This document shows, piece by piece, positions 24,288 through 31,562 of a stretch of 44,397 bases of DNA. Below the pieces are notes generated by a model that searched no databases, was not told where the DNA came from, and was given only the letters and a program-made list of their open reading frames with translations. The stretch's first letter is position 1; every line of letters starts with the position of its first letter. The position numbers and the translations under genes are program-made. The stretch is taken from positions 1-44,397 of the forward strand of contig JACQYB010000006.1 in NCBI GenBank assembly GCA_016208415.1. The letters run 5' to 3'. The DNA comes from Betaproteobacteria bacterium (GTDB taxonomy: Bacteria; Pseudomonadota; Gammaproteobacteria; Burkholderiales; Rhodocyclaceae).

Positions 24288-25463
24288 GTGAACCCGCCCC
24301 GCCTGGTCGACCTGTTCTCGGCCTTCTTTCGTGTCGGCCTGACATCCTTCGGCATGGCCATCCTGCAGAATCTCAGGGCCATGTCGCTGCGTCGCGGTTT
24401 CGTCAGTGCGGCCGAGATCGAGGAAGGCATCGCCATGGTGCAGTTGTATCCGGGACCGATCATGGTCGATCTGGTCGCCTTCATCGGTTACCGTCGGCGC
24501 GGCGCCTGGGGCGCGATTTTCGCGGTCGCCGGTTTCCTGCTGCCGGCCACAGTGCTGATGCTCGTGCTGGCGGCGGCCTATCGCCGTTATGGCGAACTGC
24601 CCCAGGTGGCGGCGCTGCTGCCGGGGCTCACGGCCCTGGTGATCGGCGTGGTATTGAGCGTCACGCTCGACATTGCCCGCAAGAACATCGCGCATCGCCG
24701 GGACGCGCTGCTCGCCCTGCTGGCTTTCGCCATCGGCGCGCTTGGCGGCAACATGTTGTGGGCGGTGGCAGCCGGCATCGGCATCGGCGCGGCCGGTTGG
24801 CGGCACGAGCCGGACCCTGCGGTTGCCGAGTCGGCGACAGCGCTCTCCTGGCGGCGGCTGGCGCCGTCGCTGCTCCTCGGCGCCGGCCTGCTGGCCCTCG
24901 GCTTCGCTCTGGCAGTCGCGCCCGGACCCGTCGACGGCCCGGGAGAACTGGTGCGGGTCTTCATGAAGATCGGTGCCATCGCCTTCGGCAACGCCGCCAC
25001 CATCCTGCCGGTGATGCAGCAGGCGGTGGTCGAGCAGCACCACTGGCTCGACGCGCCGCAATTCGCCGCCGCCATCGCCCTGGGGCAGATCACGCCGGGG
25101 CCGATGCTCAACAGCGCCACCTTCGTCGGCTACCAGGTGGCGGGCCTGGGCGGAGGGCTGGTGGCGACGGTGGCGATCTTCGCTCCCAGCGTGGTGATGA
25201 CCATGCTGTTCACCGAGCTGTTCGTCCATGTCCGGCACCTGGCGCCGATCCGGGCGGCCATCCGCGGCGTGATGGCCGCCTTCGTCGGCATGCTGGCCTG
25301 GGCCGCGATCAGCCTGGGCCAGCCCCTTGTCGACCGGCCCCTCGCGTGGCTGCTCGTCGCTGCGACCTTGGTCGCGCTGCGCACCCTGAAATGGGACACG
25401 CTGAAAGTCTTCGCGGCCGGCCTGCTGCTGTGGGCCGCCGAGCTGCAATTCGGGCTGGCGTAG
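24288..25463 (+). CDS. chrA: Chromate transporter ChrA (two-domain form)
   Basis: 391 aa with two homologous CHR halves. The first contains FFRVGLTSFGMAI and QLYPGPIMVDLVAFIGYRR; the second contains FMKIGAIAFGNAATILPVMQQ and LGQITPGPMLNSATFVGYQ. About ten membrane segments. ChrA exports chromate and confers resistance; some family members move other oxyanions. The GTG at 24288 gives the full first half; no closer ATG would. The gene stands alone and is convergent with the decarboxylase-like pair. Confidence 0.9.
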   Translation: MNPPRLVDLFSAFFRVGLTSFGMAILQNLRAMSLRRGFVSAAEIEEGIAMVQLYPGPIMVDLVAFIGYRRRGAWGAIFAVAGFLLPATVLMLVLAAAYRRYGELPQVAALLPGLTALVIGVVLSVTLDIARKNIAHRRDALLALLAFAIGALGGNMLWAVAAGIGIGAAGWRHEPDPAVAESATALSWRRLAPSLLLGAGLLALGFALAVAPGPVDGPGELVRVFMKIGAIAFGNAATILPVMQQAVVEQHHWLDAPQFAAAIALGQITPGPMLNSATFVGYQVAGLGGGLVATVAIFAPSVVMTMLFTELFVHVRHLAPIRAAIRGVMAAFVGMLAWAAISLGQPLVDRPLAWLLVAATLVALRTLKWDTLKVFAAGLLLWAAELQFGLA

Positions 25464-25500
25464 GGGGAAATATGCGCCGTGCCGCCAGCGCCGACTTTCG

Positions 25501-25914
25501 TCAGTGCCTGCCGGGGATGGCCACTTCCTTCCATTTGCCCACGCGGGCCGTCGCCAGCAGCGCGGCCTGGGCGTCGCCCGCCTGGCGCTGGTCGATGCGC
25601 CCGTCCATGCTCTTGCCGTGGCTGATGAAGACGGCGCCGTCGTGGACCGTGATCTCGCCCGCCAGATCGGCCAGCGCGCCGACGCCATAGACCCCGGCGC
25701 CGGAGACCGCGTCCTTGAGCGCCACCTGCGCCGAGAAATCCTTGCGATGCTGCATGCGCTGGAAGTTGCCGTGCGCCTGCACGGCTGCATCGACAGCGGC
25801 GGGGGCGCCGGCGGAGTCGCTCGCTTCCGGGCCGACGCCCTGGCCGCCGTGCTGGGCCAGCGCCGGGACGCAGCCAAACGCCAGGCAGACCGTGGCGATC
25901 AGGGTCGTTCTCAT
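25501..25914 (-). CDS. Exported half-length acetolactate-decarboxylase-like protein
   Basis: 137 aa with a signal peptide (about 1-20, ending ALA). The region FSAQVALKDAVSGAGVYGVGALADLAGEITV parallels the middle of the N-terminal half of the adjacent paralogue (YGVGAYAGLDGEIAV). The protein ends before the His-x-His zinc site, so it cannot be a normal decarboxylase; it may bind the same kind of ligand or partner the longer protein. It follows that gene by 13 bases in one operon. Confidence 0.65.
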   Translation of the reverse strand: MRTTLIATVCLAFGCVPALAQHGGQGVGPEASDSAGAPAAVDAAVQAHGNFQRMQHRKDFSAQVALKDAVSGAGVYGVGALADLAGEITVHDGAVFISHGKSMDGRIDQRQAGDAQAALLATARVGKWKEVAIPGRH

Positions 25915-25927
25915 GCTCGCCTCCGCG

Positions 25928-26680
25928 TCACCGCCCGGGCAGGCGCAGGGTCATGCCGCCGCTGAAGGCCAGGTCGTCGATGTGGCCAGCCGACTTGCCG
26001 TCCTTCGAAACCAAGTGGGTGTGGATCGTGTTGTTCACGTCCTTCTCCTTGATCGCCGGCGCATAGGCGCTGATGAAGACGCCGGGATGCTTTTCGGAGT
26101 AGAAGCCGACGATGTCCACGGGCTCGTTCTTCATCACGTAGTTGGCCTTGGACTTGGCGAACAACTGGCGGTCGATGGGCTTGCCCTCGGTCAGATCCAC
26201 ATTGATGTGCCACTTCAGTTCCGCCGGCGCGCCGCTGAGCAGGAAGGGGAAGGGGGCGGCAGTGTCGATGCCGGCGGCGGCCGCGCGCGCCTTGACGTGG
26301 CGTTGCGGGTCGAGATAGGTCTTCACCTCGGCGGGCACCGGCTCGTCGCGCCATTGGGTGTTCTTCGTCCAGGCCGAAAAGATGGCCGCGCCGTCCTGGC
26401 TGTGGTCCATGGTGAAGCCGTTGCCGCGGACCTTGGTGACGTAGGGTTTGCCCTCGAAGACGGCGATCTCGCCGTCCAGCCCCGCGTAGGCGCCGACGCC
26501 GTAGGCGGCGTTGGCGCCCGACATGGCGGCCAGCGGCACGCGCCCTTCCGCCTTGCCGGTCTCGAAGATGGTCTTCTGGGCGCCGTAGTGTTCCACCAGC
26601 CCTTCCTTCACGGCAGGAATGGTGGCGGTGGCGCAGGCGGCAACGGCAGCCGCGCCGGCGATGGCGTAAAGCTTTTTCAT
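25928..26680 (-). CDS. Exported acetolactate-decarboxylase-like protein, probable lipoprotein
   Basis: 250 aa. A lipobox-like VAAC (13-16) follows MKKLYAIAGAA. The body resembles alpha-acetolactate decarboxylase: YGVGAYAGLDGEIAVFEG matches its N-terminal Gly-Leu-Asp-Gly-Glu motif, and NTIHTHLVSKDGKSAGH has H-x-H and a third His eleven residues later, the spacing of the zinc ligands in that enzyme. The true enzyme is cytoplasmic, so an envelope version implies another reaction or a binding role. GGAGGAG precedes the ATG. A class II Crp/FNR-type site lies upstream. Confidence 0.7.
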   Translation of the reverse strand: MKKLYAIAGAAAVAACATATIPAVKEGLVEHYGAQKTIFETGKAEGRVPLAAMSGANAAYGVGAYAGLDGEIAVFEGKPYVTKVRGNGFTMDHSQDGAAIFSAWTKNTQWRDEPVPAEVKTYLDPQRHVKARAAAAGIDTAAPFPFLLSGAPAELKWHINVDLTEGKPIDRQLFAKSKANYVMKNEPVDIVGFYSEKHPGVFISAYAPAIKEKDVNNTIHTHLVSKDGKSAGHIDDLAFSGGMTLRLPGR

Positions 26681-26745
26681 GGTGTCTCCTCCGGATTGAA
26701 GAAATGTCCGCAAGGCTGCGAATTGTTGTTGCCTGCGGCCAAGAC

Positions 26746-26751
26746 AGGATA
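26746..26751 (-). promoter_or_regulatory. -10 box of the decarboxylase-like operon
   Basis: Read leftward this is TATCCT. It predicts a start near 26740, placing the palindrome centre (26781.5) at about -41.5, and there is no recognisable -35 box, as expected for an activated promoter. Confidence 0.45.
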
Positions 26752-26771
26752 GACGGACGCTGCGGCTCGCC

Positions 26772-26791
26772 CATATGATTGCAATCATATG
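26772..26791. promoter_or_regulatory. Perfect 20-base Crp/FNR-type palindrome
   Basis: CATATGATTGCAATCATATG is a perfect palindrome with core TGAT-TGCA-ATCA. It serves the leftward operon at a class II distance, and the ATG of the Crp-family gene (26789-26791) is its last three bases, so bound protein would also block its own gene. The site at 2204-2221 shares 14 of the central 16 positions or better. Confidence 0.75.
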
Positions 26792-27442
26792 AAGAGAGAT
26801 CCGTCCGCCGCGCCACAAGCCGCCGACCCGCCGCCCACCGTGCCGGCGATTGCGGGCATTTGGCCGACGCTGCGCCGGGTGTCCGCCGGGATGATGCTGC
26901 TGCGCCGTGGCGATCCCACCTTCGGCATTTTCCACGTCGCCGCCGGCCGCCTGCGCATGCAGCGCGTGACGCCCGACGGCGGCACGGTGACGCTGCACGT
27001 CGCCCGCCCCGGCGAGTTGTTCGCCGAGGCCTCGCTGTTCGCCGACCGTTACCAGTGCGACGTCATCGCCGAGATCGACAGCGAGGTCTGGCTCTACCCG
27101 AAGGAGGCGCTGACCCGGCGCCTGCGCGACGATCCGGACAGCCTGTGGGCCTTCGCCGCCGGACTGGCGCGGGGCCTGCACGGGCTGCGCCAGCGCTACG
27201 AAATGAAGCAGATCCGCTCGGCGCCGGAGCGGCTGCTGCAACTGCTGCGCCTGCGCTGCGACGGCGATGGCCGCTATCGCAGCTGCGGCGCATTGAAAGA
27301 CCTGGCCGCGGAACTGGGTCTGAGCCATGAGGCGCTCTATCGCGCGCTGGCGACGCTGGAGCGAAAGGGCGTGGTCGTCCGATCGAAGGAGCAACTGCGC
27401 ATCGTGAGCGGGCGCGCTCAGGATCAGACGAGCAAGATCTGA
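26789..27442 (+). CDS. Crp/FNR-family transcription regulator
   Basis: 217 aa. A cyclic-nucleotide-binding-type beta-roll (about 25-115, with GDPTFGIFHVAAGRLRM and ARPGELFAEASLF), a long dimer helix (about 118-150) and a winged helix (about 165-212). The recognition helix SHEALYRALATLE keeps the Glu and Arg that in FNR and CRP contact the G-A of TGA, consistent with the TGAT half-sites here. There is no N-terminal cysteine cluster, so it is not an oxygen-sensing FNR; a Dnr/NnrR-like or other effector is possible. The start lies inside its own putative operator. Confidence 0.87.
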   Translation: MKRDPSAAPQAADPPPTVPAIAGIWPTLRRVSAGMMLLRRGDPTFGIFHVAAGRLRMQRVTPDGGTVTLHVARPGELFAEASLFADRYQCDVIAEIDSEVWLYPKEALTRRLRDDPDSLWAFAAGLARGLHGLRQRYEMKQIRSAPERLLQLLRLRCDGDGRYRSCGALKDLAAELGLSHEALYRALATLERKGVVVRSKEQLRIVSGRAQDQTSKI

Positions 27443-27453
27443 CGAGGCGCGAC

Positions 27454-27534
27454 GTGTCATCGCCGACCTGGACGACGGCAGCCCCTCCGTCACGCCTGAA
27501 CCGCGCCACACTGCCGTAACCGATCTGGATATCA
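27454..27534 (+). pseudogene. Fragment of the beta-barrel gene (C-terminal region)
   Basis: Bases 27454 onward translate as VIADLDDGSPSVTPE, matching [14 protein letters not shown] of the intact barrel proteins, then drift (HTAVTDLDIS against [10 protein letters not shown]). It starts a patchwork of cassette scraps immediately after the Crp-family gene. Confidence 0.75.
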
Positions 27535-27553
27535 GCCCCGTCGAACTGGCGCC
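27535..27553 (+). repeat. 19-base copy of vapB-type antitoxin sequence
   Basis: GCCCCGTCGAACTGGCGCC is identical to 31783-31801 inside the antitoxin gene of the fourth module. It joins the barrel fragment to the permease fragment, suggesting that a toxin-antitoxin module once stood here too or took part in the recombination. Confidence 0.6.
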
Positions 27554-27616
27554 AGCCTGCAACCGGCGTGGAAGGCCTCGCGCATGGACCCGATCAGCGC
27601 CCTGCGCCATGTCTGA
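27551..27616 (+). pseudogene. Fragment of the ABC permease gene (last 21 codons and stop)
   Basis: The translation ASLQPAWKASRMDPISALRHV-stop equals the end of the intact permease at 19665-19728, almost base for base. It is followed after 16 bases by a LolA-like start, showing that in the ancestral arrangement the permease and LolA-like genes were adjacent with no toxin-antitoxin module between. Confidence 0.88.
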
Positions 27617-27632
27617 TCTACGAAACCGCATC

Positions 27633-27703
27633 ATGAAGAAACTGACCGCCCTGCTGCTCTGCCTGCCGGCCGCCGCCCTCGATGGCACGGAACTGCTGAA
27701 ATT
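27633..27703 (+). pseudogene. Truncated start of the LolA-like gene
   Basis: ATGAAGAAACTGACCGCC opens a frame MKKLTALLLCLPAAALDGTELLK, matching the signal peptide and first mature residues of the intact copies, then identity is lost at about 27703. The remaining 150 bases to the next gene (27704-27856) hold no recognisable coding sequence apart from the promoter at 27800. Confidence 0.85.
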
Positions 27704-27799
27704 GCCAGTCTCCTTTGTCGTAGTCGGCATCCGGGGTGGTTCGAGCCCGACAGTGCTGGTAGCTCTTGCCGCTGGGTTCCCGGCGGACACTGGGCTGGC

Positions 27800-27840
27800 T
27801 TGCTGCACGAGGGGGTCGTACATACAATCGGAAAATCCGA
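27800..27840 (+). promoter_or_regulatory. Promoter and operator of the AbrB/PIN module
   Basis: TTGCTG (27800-27805) and TACAAT (27823-27828) are 17 bases apart. The inverted repeat TCGGA-AAA-TCCGA (27828-27840) covers the predicted start, a good autorepression site. An SD GGAGA precedes the ATG at 27857. Confidence 0.6.
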
Positions 27841-27856
27841 AATACGGAGAACTGTA

Positions 27857-28105
27857 ATGCGCGAAACACTCATCGTCTCGAATCGTGGCCAGATCACCCT
27901 TCCGGCCGATATGCGCAAGCGGCTTGGAATTGCGCCGGGCAGCGCCGTGATCATCGAGGATCGCAACGGCGAGCTGGCGCTCAAACCCGCGGCTGTGTTG
28001 GAGGTCGAAACCTATTCGGATCGCCAGATCGCCGAATGGGATCGCGAGGATGCTCTCTCGCCCGACGAACGACAGCAAATCCTCAGGCGCCTGCAGGCCG
28101 TCTGA
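27857..28105 (+). CDS. AbrB/SpoVT-type antitoxin
   Basis: 82 aa. The N-terminal swapped-hairpin domain reads IVSNRGQITLPADMRKRLGIAPGSAV, the standard AbrB/MazE signature; the C-terminal part (about 50-82) is charged and would bind the toxin. Its stop shares a base with the PIN toxin start (TGATG). It belongs to a module inserted between two repeats of the permease/LolA junction. Confidence 0.88.
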   Translation: MRETLIVSNRGQITLPADMRKRLGIAPGSAVIIEDRNGELALKPAAVLEVETYSDRQIAEWDREDALSPDERQQILRRLQAV

Positions 28106-28509
28106 TGCGACTCTTCCTGGACGCCAATATCCTGTTCACGGCGGCCCACAACCCGGCCGGCAAGGCCGCGCTGGTCATCGAACTGGGCCGAGCGGGCATC
28201 TGGCAATTGGCGGCCAGTGCCTATGCCGTGGAAGAGGCGCGTCGCAACCTCACGGTCAAGTTTCCGGCTTGCGTGGCACGCATGGAATCGGACCTTGCAG
28301 CCTTCAGGATCGTGCCGGACGCTCCCGGCGTCGCGTGCCCCGACGGCCTGGCGGAGAAGGACCAACCGATCTATCGGGCAGCGCGCGGCTGCCGCGCCGA
28401 CGTCCTGCTCACCGGGGATATCCGCGATTTCGGCTTTTTGATGAACGCGCCCGACAAGGCCGGCGGCATGTTGATCCAGACGGTCGGCGAGTTTCTCGCG
28501 GGGCGATAG
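28105..28509 (+). CDS. PIN-domain toxin
   Basis: 134 aa. LFLDANILFTAA gives the first acidic residue, AVEEARRNL the second, EKDQPIYRAA and LTGDIRDFG the last ones, a complete PIN active site. It is a different subfamily from the PIN toxins at 20067 and 31835. A ribonuclease role is expected from the family. The end is followed by 165 bases of non-coding sequence leading into a permease remnant. Confidence 0.85.
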   Translation: MRLFLDANILFTAAHNPAGKAALVIELGRAGIWQLAASAYAVEEARRNLTVKFPACVARMESDLAAFRIVPDAPGVACPDGLAEKDQPIYRAARGCRADVLLTGDIRDFGFLMNAPDKAGGMLIQTVGEFLAGR

Positions 28510-28623
28510 TTTCGCGCCATGGTCAAGCAAATCCTCTCGGCCCGGCATTCCGGCATGACGCGGCTTGCGGGCGGCGGCAGCTTGTTATTGCCATAACGCA
28601 TTGTTTATAAAGGATGATCGACT

Positions 28624-28644
28624 GGCGCCCTGCGCCATGTCTGA
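28624..28644 (+). pseudogene. Second remnant of the permease 3' end
   Basis: GGCGCCCTGCGCCATGTCTGA matches the last codons (ALRHV-stop) of the permease and is followed by a LolA-like start, repeating the junction preserved at 27597-27646. The two junction copies bracket the AbrB/PIN module as direct repeats of about 50 bases. Confidence 0.75.
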
Positions 28645-28660
28645 ACCCCGGAACCGCATC

Positions 28661-28688
28661 ATGAAGAAACTGACATGAAGAAACTGAC
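28661..28688 (+). repeat. Perfect 14-base tandem duplication at a start codon
   Basis: ATGAAGAAACTGAC stands at 28661-28674 and immediately again at 28675-28688. The second copy is the start of the intact LolA-like gene; the first would read out of frame into it (14 is not a multiple of three). Confidence 0.9.
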
Positions 28689-29412
28689 CGCATTCCTGCT
28701 CTTCTTGTTGGCCACGCTCCCGTTATCCGCGTTCGCGCTCGACGGCGCGGAACTGCTGAAGAAGGTGGACCGCAACCTCGAACCCGAGTCCTACGAGATG
28801 TTGCGCAAGCTGATCAACGTCGAGCCGGACGGCAAGAAGAAGGAGTTCGTGCTCTATTCGGTGAAGAAGGGCCGCGACAGGATCGTCGCCCTGTTCCTCG
28901 CGCCGCAAAGCGACAAGGGCCGCGCCACGCTGCGCCTGGGCGACAACATGTGGCTCTACATCCCCGAGGTCGGCAAGCCGATGCGCATCACCAGCCTGCA
29001 GTCGGTGACCGGCGGCGTGTTCAACAACGCCGACATCCTGCGCATCGACTACACGGCGGAGTACGACGTGGAGGCGCTGGAGGAGGACCGCGACCAGCAT
29101 CTCCTCAAGCTCAAGGCGAAGACCGGCGAGGTCGCCTACGATCGGCTCAAGATGTGGGTGGACAAGAAGACGCTGCTGCCAGTCACCATCGAGTGCTACG
29201 CCGCCAGTGGCCTGCTCATCAAGACCCTGCACTTCAAGGACACCAGGGATTTCGGCGGCGGCATCAAGCGGCCCGCCACCCTGGAAACCGACAGTCCGCT
29301 GTACAAGGGCTACAAGTCGGTGATGCTCTATTCGCAGATCAGGAAGCGCGAACTGCCCGACGAGGTGTTCTCGCTCAACTACCTGCCGCGGGTGGAGGAT
29401 TTGCGCAAGTGA
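28675..29412 (+). CDS. Periplasmic LolA-like outer-membrane lipoprotein-sorting protein, copy 2
   Basis: 245 aa. From ALDGAELLKK to the end it differs from copy 1 (20567) at only about three residues (A/V in EF-LYS, K/R in RD-IV, N/G in KT-EV), but its signal peptide (MKKLTAFLLFLLATLPLSAFA) is distinct. Same predicted role as copy 1. The barrel gene that should overlap its stop has been pushed 760 bases away by a toxin-antitoxin module. Few changes imply recent duplication or gene conversion. Confidence 0.87.
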   Translation: MKKLTAFLLFLLATLPLSAFALDGAELLKKVDRNLEPESYEMLRKLINVEPDGKKKEFVLYSVKKGRDRIVALFLAPQSDKGRATLRLGDNMWLYIPEVGKPMRITSLQSVTGGVFNNADILRIDYTAEYDVEALEEDRDQHLLKLKAKTGEVAYDRLKMWVDKKTLLPVTIECYAASGLLIKTLHFKDTRDFGGGIKRPATLETDSPLYKGYKSVMLYSQIRKRELPDEVFSLNYLPRVEDLRK

Positions 29413-29426
29413 GTCTCAGGAAGTGA
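29409..29426 (+). other. Stub of the LolA/barrel junction (left side), reads V/M-S-L-R-K-stop
   Basis: GTG overlapping the LolA-like stop opens GTG-AGT-CTC-AGG-AAG-TGA. The intact barrel copy 1 starts MSLRRR at the same overlap. The matching stub on the other side of the module is at 30159-30176. Confidence 0.5.
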
Positions 29427-29469
29427 GATTTGCCGCGACAGTCGGTTGGGAGCAAGGTCTCGACTGAAG

Positions 29470-29484
29470 TAATCCACTGGATTA
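29470..29484 (+). promoter_or_regulatory. Palindromic operator of the HigBA-like module
   Basis: TAATCC-ACT-GGATTA is a perfect inverted repeat ten bases before the ATG of the toxin gene, the normal place for autorepression by an HTH antitoxin. Confidence 0.6.
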
Positions 29485-29494
29485 GTATGTGCCG

Positions 29495-29836
29495 ATGCTG
29501 GTTACCGTCGCCGAGCTGCCGGAGTTCATTCGCTGCGCTGAGCGCCTGCTGTCCGACGCCGAGCGGAAGGACGTGGTCGACTACCTCGGTGCTCACCCGA
29601 AGGCGGGCGATCTGATGCAGGGTACCGGCGGGGTCCGCAAGCTTCGTTGGGCTCGCGGCGGCAAGGGGAAGAGCGGTGGTGTGCGGGTGATCTACTACTA
29701 CCACAGCGAGCGGATTCCACTTTATCTGCTGACGGTTTTCGGCAAGGGCGAGAAGGACAATCTCACCAGGGCGGAACGCAACGAGTTGGCCGACCTGGTC
29801 GGTGTGCTCAAACAATTGGCGGGAGGCGACTCATGA
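29495..29836 (+). CDS. RelE/HigB-type toxin
   Basis: 113 aa. The central KLRWARGGKGKSGGVRVIYYYHSERIPLYLLTVFGKGEKDNLTRAE is typical of RelE/HigB mRNA interferases of the toxin-first type: basic patch, aromatic strand, then the K-x-x-LT--E helix. GTG 29489 would add two residues. The stop overlaps the antitoxin start (ATGA). It cleaves mRNA on ribosomes in characterised relatives. Confidence 0.87.
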   Translation: MLVTVAELPEFIRCAERLLSDAERKDVVDYLGAHPKAGDLMQGTGGVRKLRWARGGKGKSGGVRVIYYYHSERIPLYLLTVFGKGEKDNLTRAERNELADLVGVLKQLAGGDS

Positions 29837-30123
29837 GCAAGGTATTTGGGAGTATCAAGCAAGGTTTGCAGGAGGCGATCGCCCATCAGCAAGGCCGGCA
29901 AGAGGGTGTGAGGTTTCACGTCCCGCCGCAGGTGGATGTGAAGGAGGTGCGTCGCCGCACCGGCCTGACCCAGGAGGAGTTCGCGGCGAGATTCGCCATC
30001 AGCCTCGGAACGCTGCGCCATTGGGAGCGGGGCGACCGTGTGCCGCGTGGTACGGCGCTCGTTCTGCTGAGCGTGATCGCCAAGGAACCCGAGACGGTGA
30101 TGCGCGCCCTGGAAGCGGCGTAG
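29833..30123 (+). CDS. HTH antitoxin (HigA/NadS-like)
   Basis: 96 aa. The C-terminal half is a Cro/CI-type helix-turn-helix (VRRRTGLTQEEFAARFAISLGTLRHWERGDRVP), and the N-terminal 40 residues would cap the toxin. It should bind the palindrome at 29470-29484. The module sits between LolA-like copy 2 and barrel copy 2. Confidence 0.88.
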   Translation: MSKVFGSIKQGLQEAIAHQQGRQEGVRFHVPPQVDVKEVRRRTGLTQEEFAARFAISLGTLRHWERGDRVPRGTALVLLSVIAKEPETVMRALEAA

Positions 30124-30135
30124 GGCGGACGGCAC

Positions 30136-30176
30136 CTGCGGGTGGAGGATCTACGCAAATGAGCTTGCGCAAATGA
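30136..30176 (+). pseudogene. Stub of the LolA-like 3' end on the right side of the HigBA-like module
   Basis: The bases read LRVEDLRK-stop (30136-30162), the exact end of the LolA-like proteins, and an overlapping ATG (30159) reads MSLRK-stop, ending at 30176 where barrel copy 2 begins with another four-base overlap. The stub and the true 3' end (29384-29412) form direct repeats around the module. Confidence 0.8.
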
Positions 30177-31504
30177 GACCGGCACGCTCCGTCGGGGCGG
30201 TCGCCCTGCTCTGGCTCGCCTTGTCCGGCGCGGCGTCTGCGGCCGACGAGGAATTCACATTCGACGCCGCCGAGTTCGAGAAGAAGCCCTTCGAGTTCGG
30301 CGGCTACTTCGAACTCAAGCCGGACCGCTCCTGGCTCAACCCGGACGGCGCCTTCAACCAGCTCAACTTCTACCACCGCGCCCCGCGCGAAACCCTCGAC
30401 CACACCACCGCCACCCTCAAGCTCGACGGCAAGCTCACGCGCGGCGACCTCAGCCTGCGCCTGCGCGCCGACGCCGAAGCGCGTCACGACGCGCTTGCCA
30501 GCGACAGCATCCGCCGCTTCGACGAAGCCTACGTCTCCTGGAAGCCAGACCCCGGCTTCACCCTCGACCTCGGCAAGCAGGAGCTCAAATGGGGCAAGGG
30601 TTACGCCTGGAACCCGGTGGGCTTCGTCGAACGGCCCAAGGACCCCAACGACGTCGAGCTGGCACGGGAGGGCTTCACCGTGCTGGCGGCGGATTTCATC
30701 CGCAACTTCGAGGGCGACGGCGCGCTCAGGACGGTGGCCTTCACGCCGCTGCTGCTGCCGGTGAGCTCGCAAGTCAACAGCGACTTCGGCAAGCCCGACC
30801 ACCTCAACCCCGCCGCCAAGCTCTACGTCCTCGCCCACGACACCGACATCGACTTCACCTGGCTCGGCCGCGGCAGCCGCACGCCGCGTTTCGGCGTCGA
30901 TTTCTCGCGCAACCTCACCAGCGCCCTGGAAATTCACGGCGAATGGGCCCGCATCCGCGATTTCGAGCAGCGGGTGATCGGCCCCACCGGCGGCCTGACG
31001 ACGGAGCGGCGCGACGTCACCAGCAGCCTGCTCGTCCTGCGCTACCTGACGCAGAAGGACACCACCTATATTCTGGAGTACTACCGCAACGGTACCGGCT
31101 ACACGGAGAATCAGGCGCGGGATTTCTACCATCTGGTGGACAACGGGCTGAGCCAGTTCCAGACCAGCGGCAGCGACACGCTGCTGCAGCGGGCTCTGGC
31201 CGTGAGCCAGGGCGGCCCGGGCGGGCAGGGCGGCTATGGCCGTCCCAACGCCGGCCAGCGCTACCTCTACCTGCGGGTGAGCCAGAAGGAACCCTTCGAC
31301 ATCGTCTATTTCACCCCGTCGATCACCGTCATCGCCAACCTCGACGACGGCAGCCGCTCCGTCACGCCGGAACTGCTCTACACCGGCATCACCAACCTCG
31401 ACCTGCGGCTGCGCTTCACGTGGCTGACGGGAGGGGCGGGGACCGAGTTCGGCGAGAAGCAGAATTCGCGGCGGGTGGAGTTGATGGCGCGGGTTTACTT
31501 CTGA
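30173..31504 (+). CDS. Outer-membrane beta-barrel protein, copy 2
   Basis: 443 aa. A new signal peptide ([23 protein letters not shown]) replaces that of copy 1, and from [20 protein letters not shown] onward the two are almost the same along their whole length, with a four-residue insertion (GPGG-QGG) near residue 345. It ends ARVYF like copy 1. Diverged signal, conserved barrel mirrors what is seen in the LolA-like pair. Its C-terminal 120 codons are repeated beyond the next toxin-antitoxin module. Confidence 0.83.
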   Translation: MRPARSVGAVALLWLALSGAASAADEEFTFDAAEFEKKPFEFGGYFELKPDRSWLNPDGAFNQLNFYHRAPRETLDHTTATLKLDGKLTRGDLSLRLRADAEARHDALASDSIRRFDEAYVSWKPDPGFTLDLGKQELKWGKGYAWNPVGFVERPKDPNDVELAREGFTVLAADFIRNFEGDGALRTVAFTPLLLPVSSQVNSDFGKPDHLNPAAKLYVLAHDTDIDFTWLGRGSRTPRFGVDFSRNLTSALEIHGEWARIRDFEQRVIGPTGGLTTERRDVTSSLLVLRYLTQKDTTYILEYYRNGTGYTENQARDFYHLVDNGLSQFQTSGSDTLLQRALAVSQGGPGGQGGYGRPNAGQRYLYLRVSQKEPFDIVYFTPSITVIANLDDGSRSVTPELLYTGITNLDLRLRFTWLTGGAGTEFGEKQNSRRVELMARVYF

Positions 31505-31562
31505 TGGCCGGCCCGCATCGAACGGACATGGCAATCTCGACGCGCCGACCGGTCCGAGGCGT

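Noticed and set aside
26789-27442. Oxygen-sensing FNR
   Set aside because: The operator half-sites are FNR-like, but the protein lacks the N-terminal cysteine cluster, so only a general Crp/FNR family call is made.
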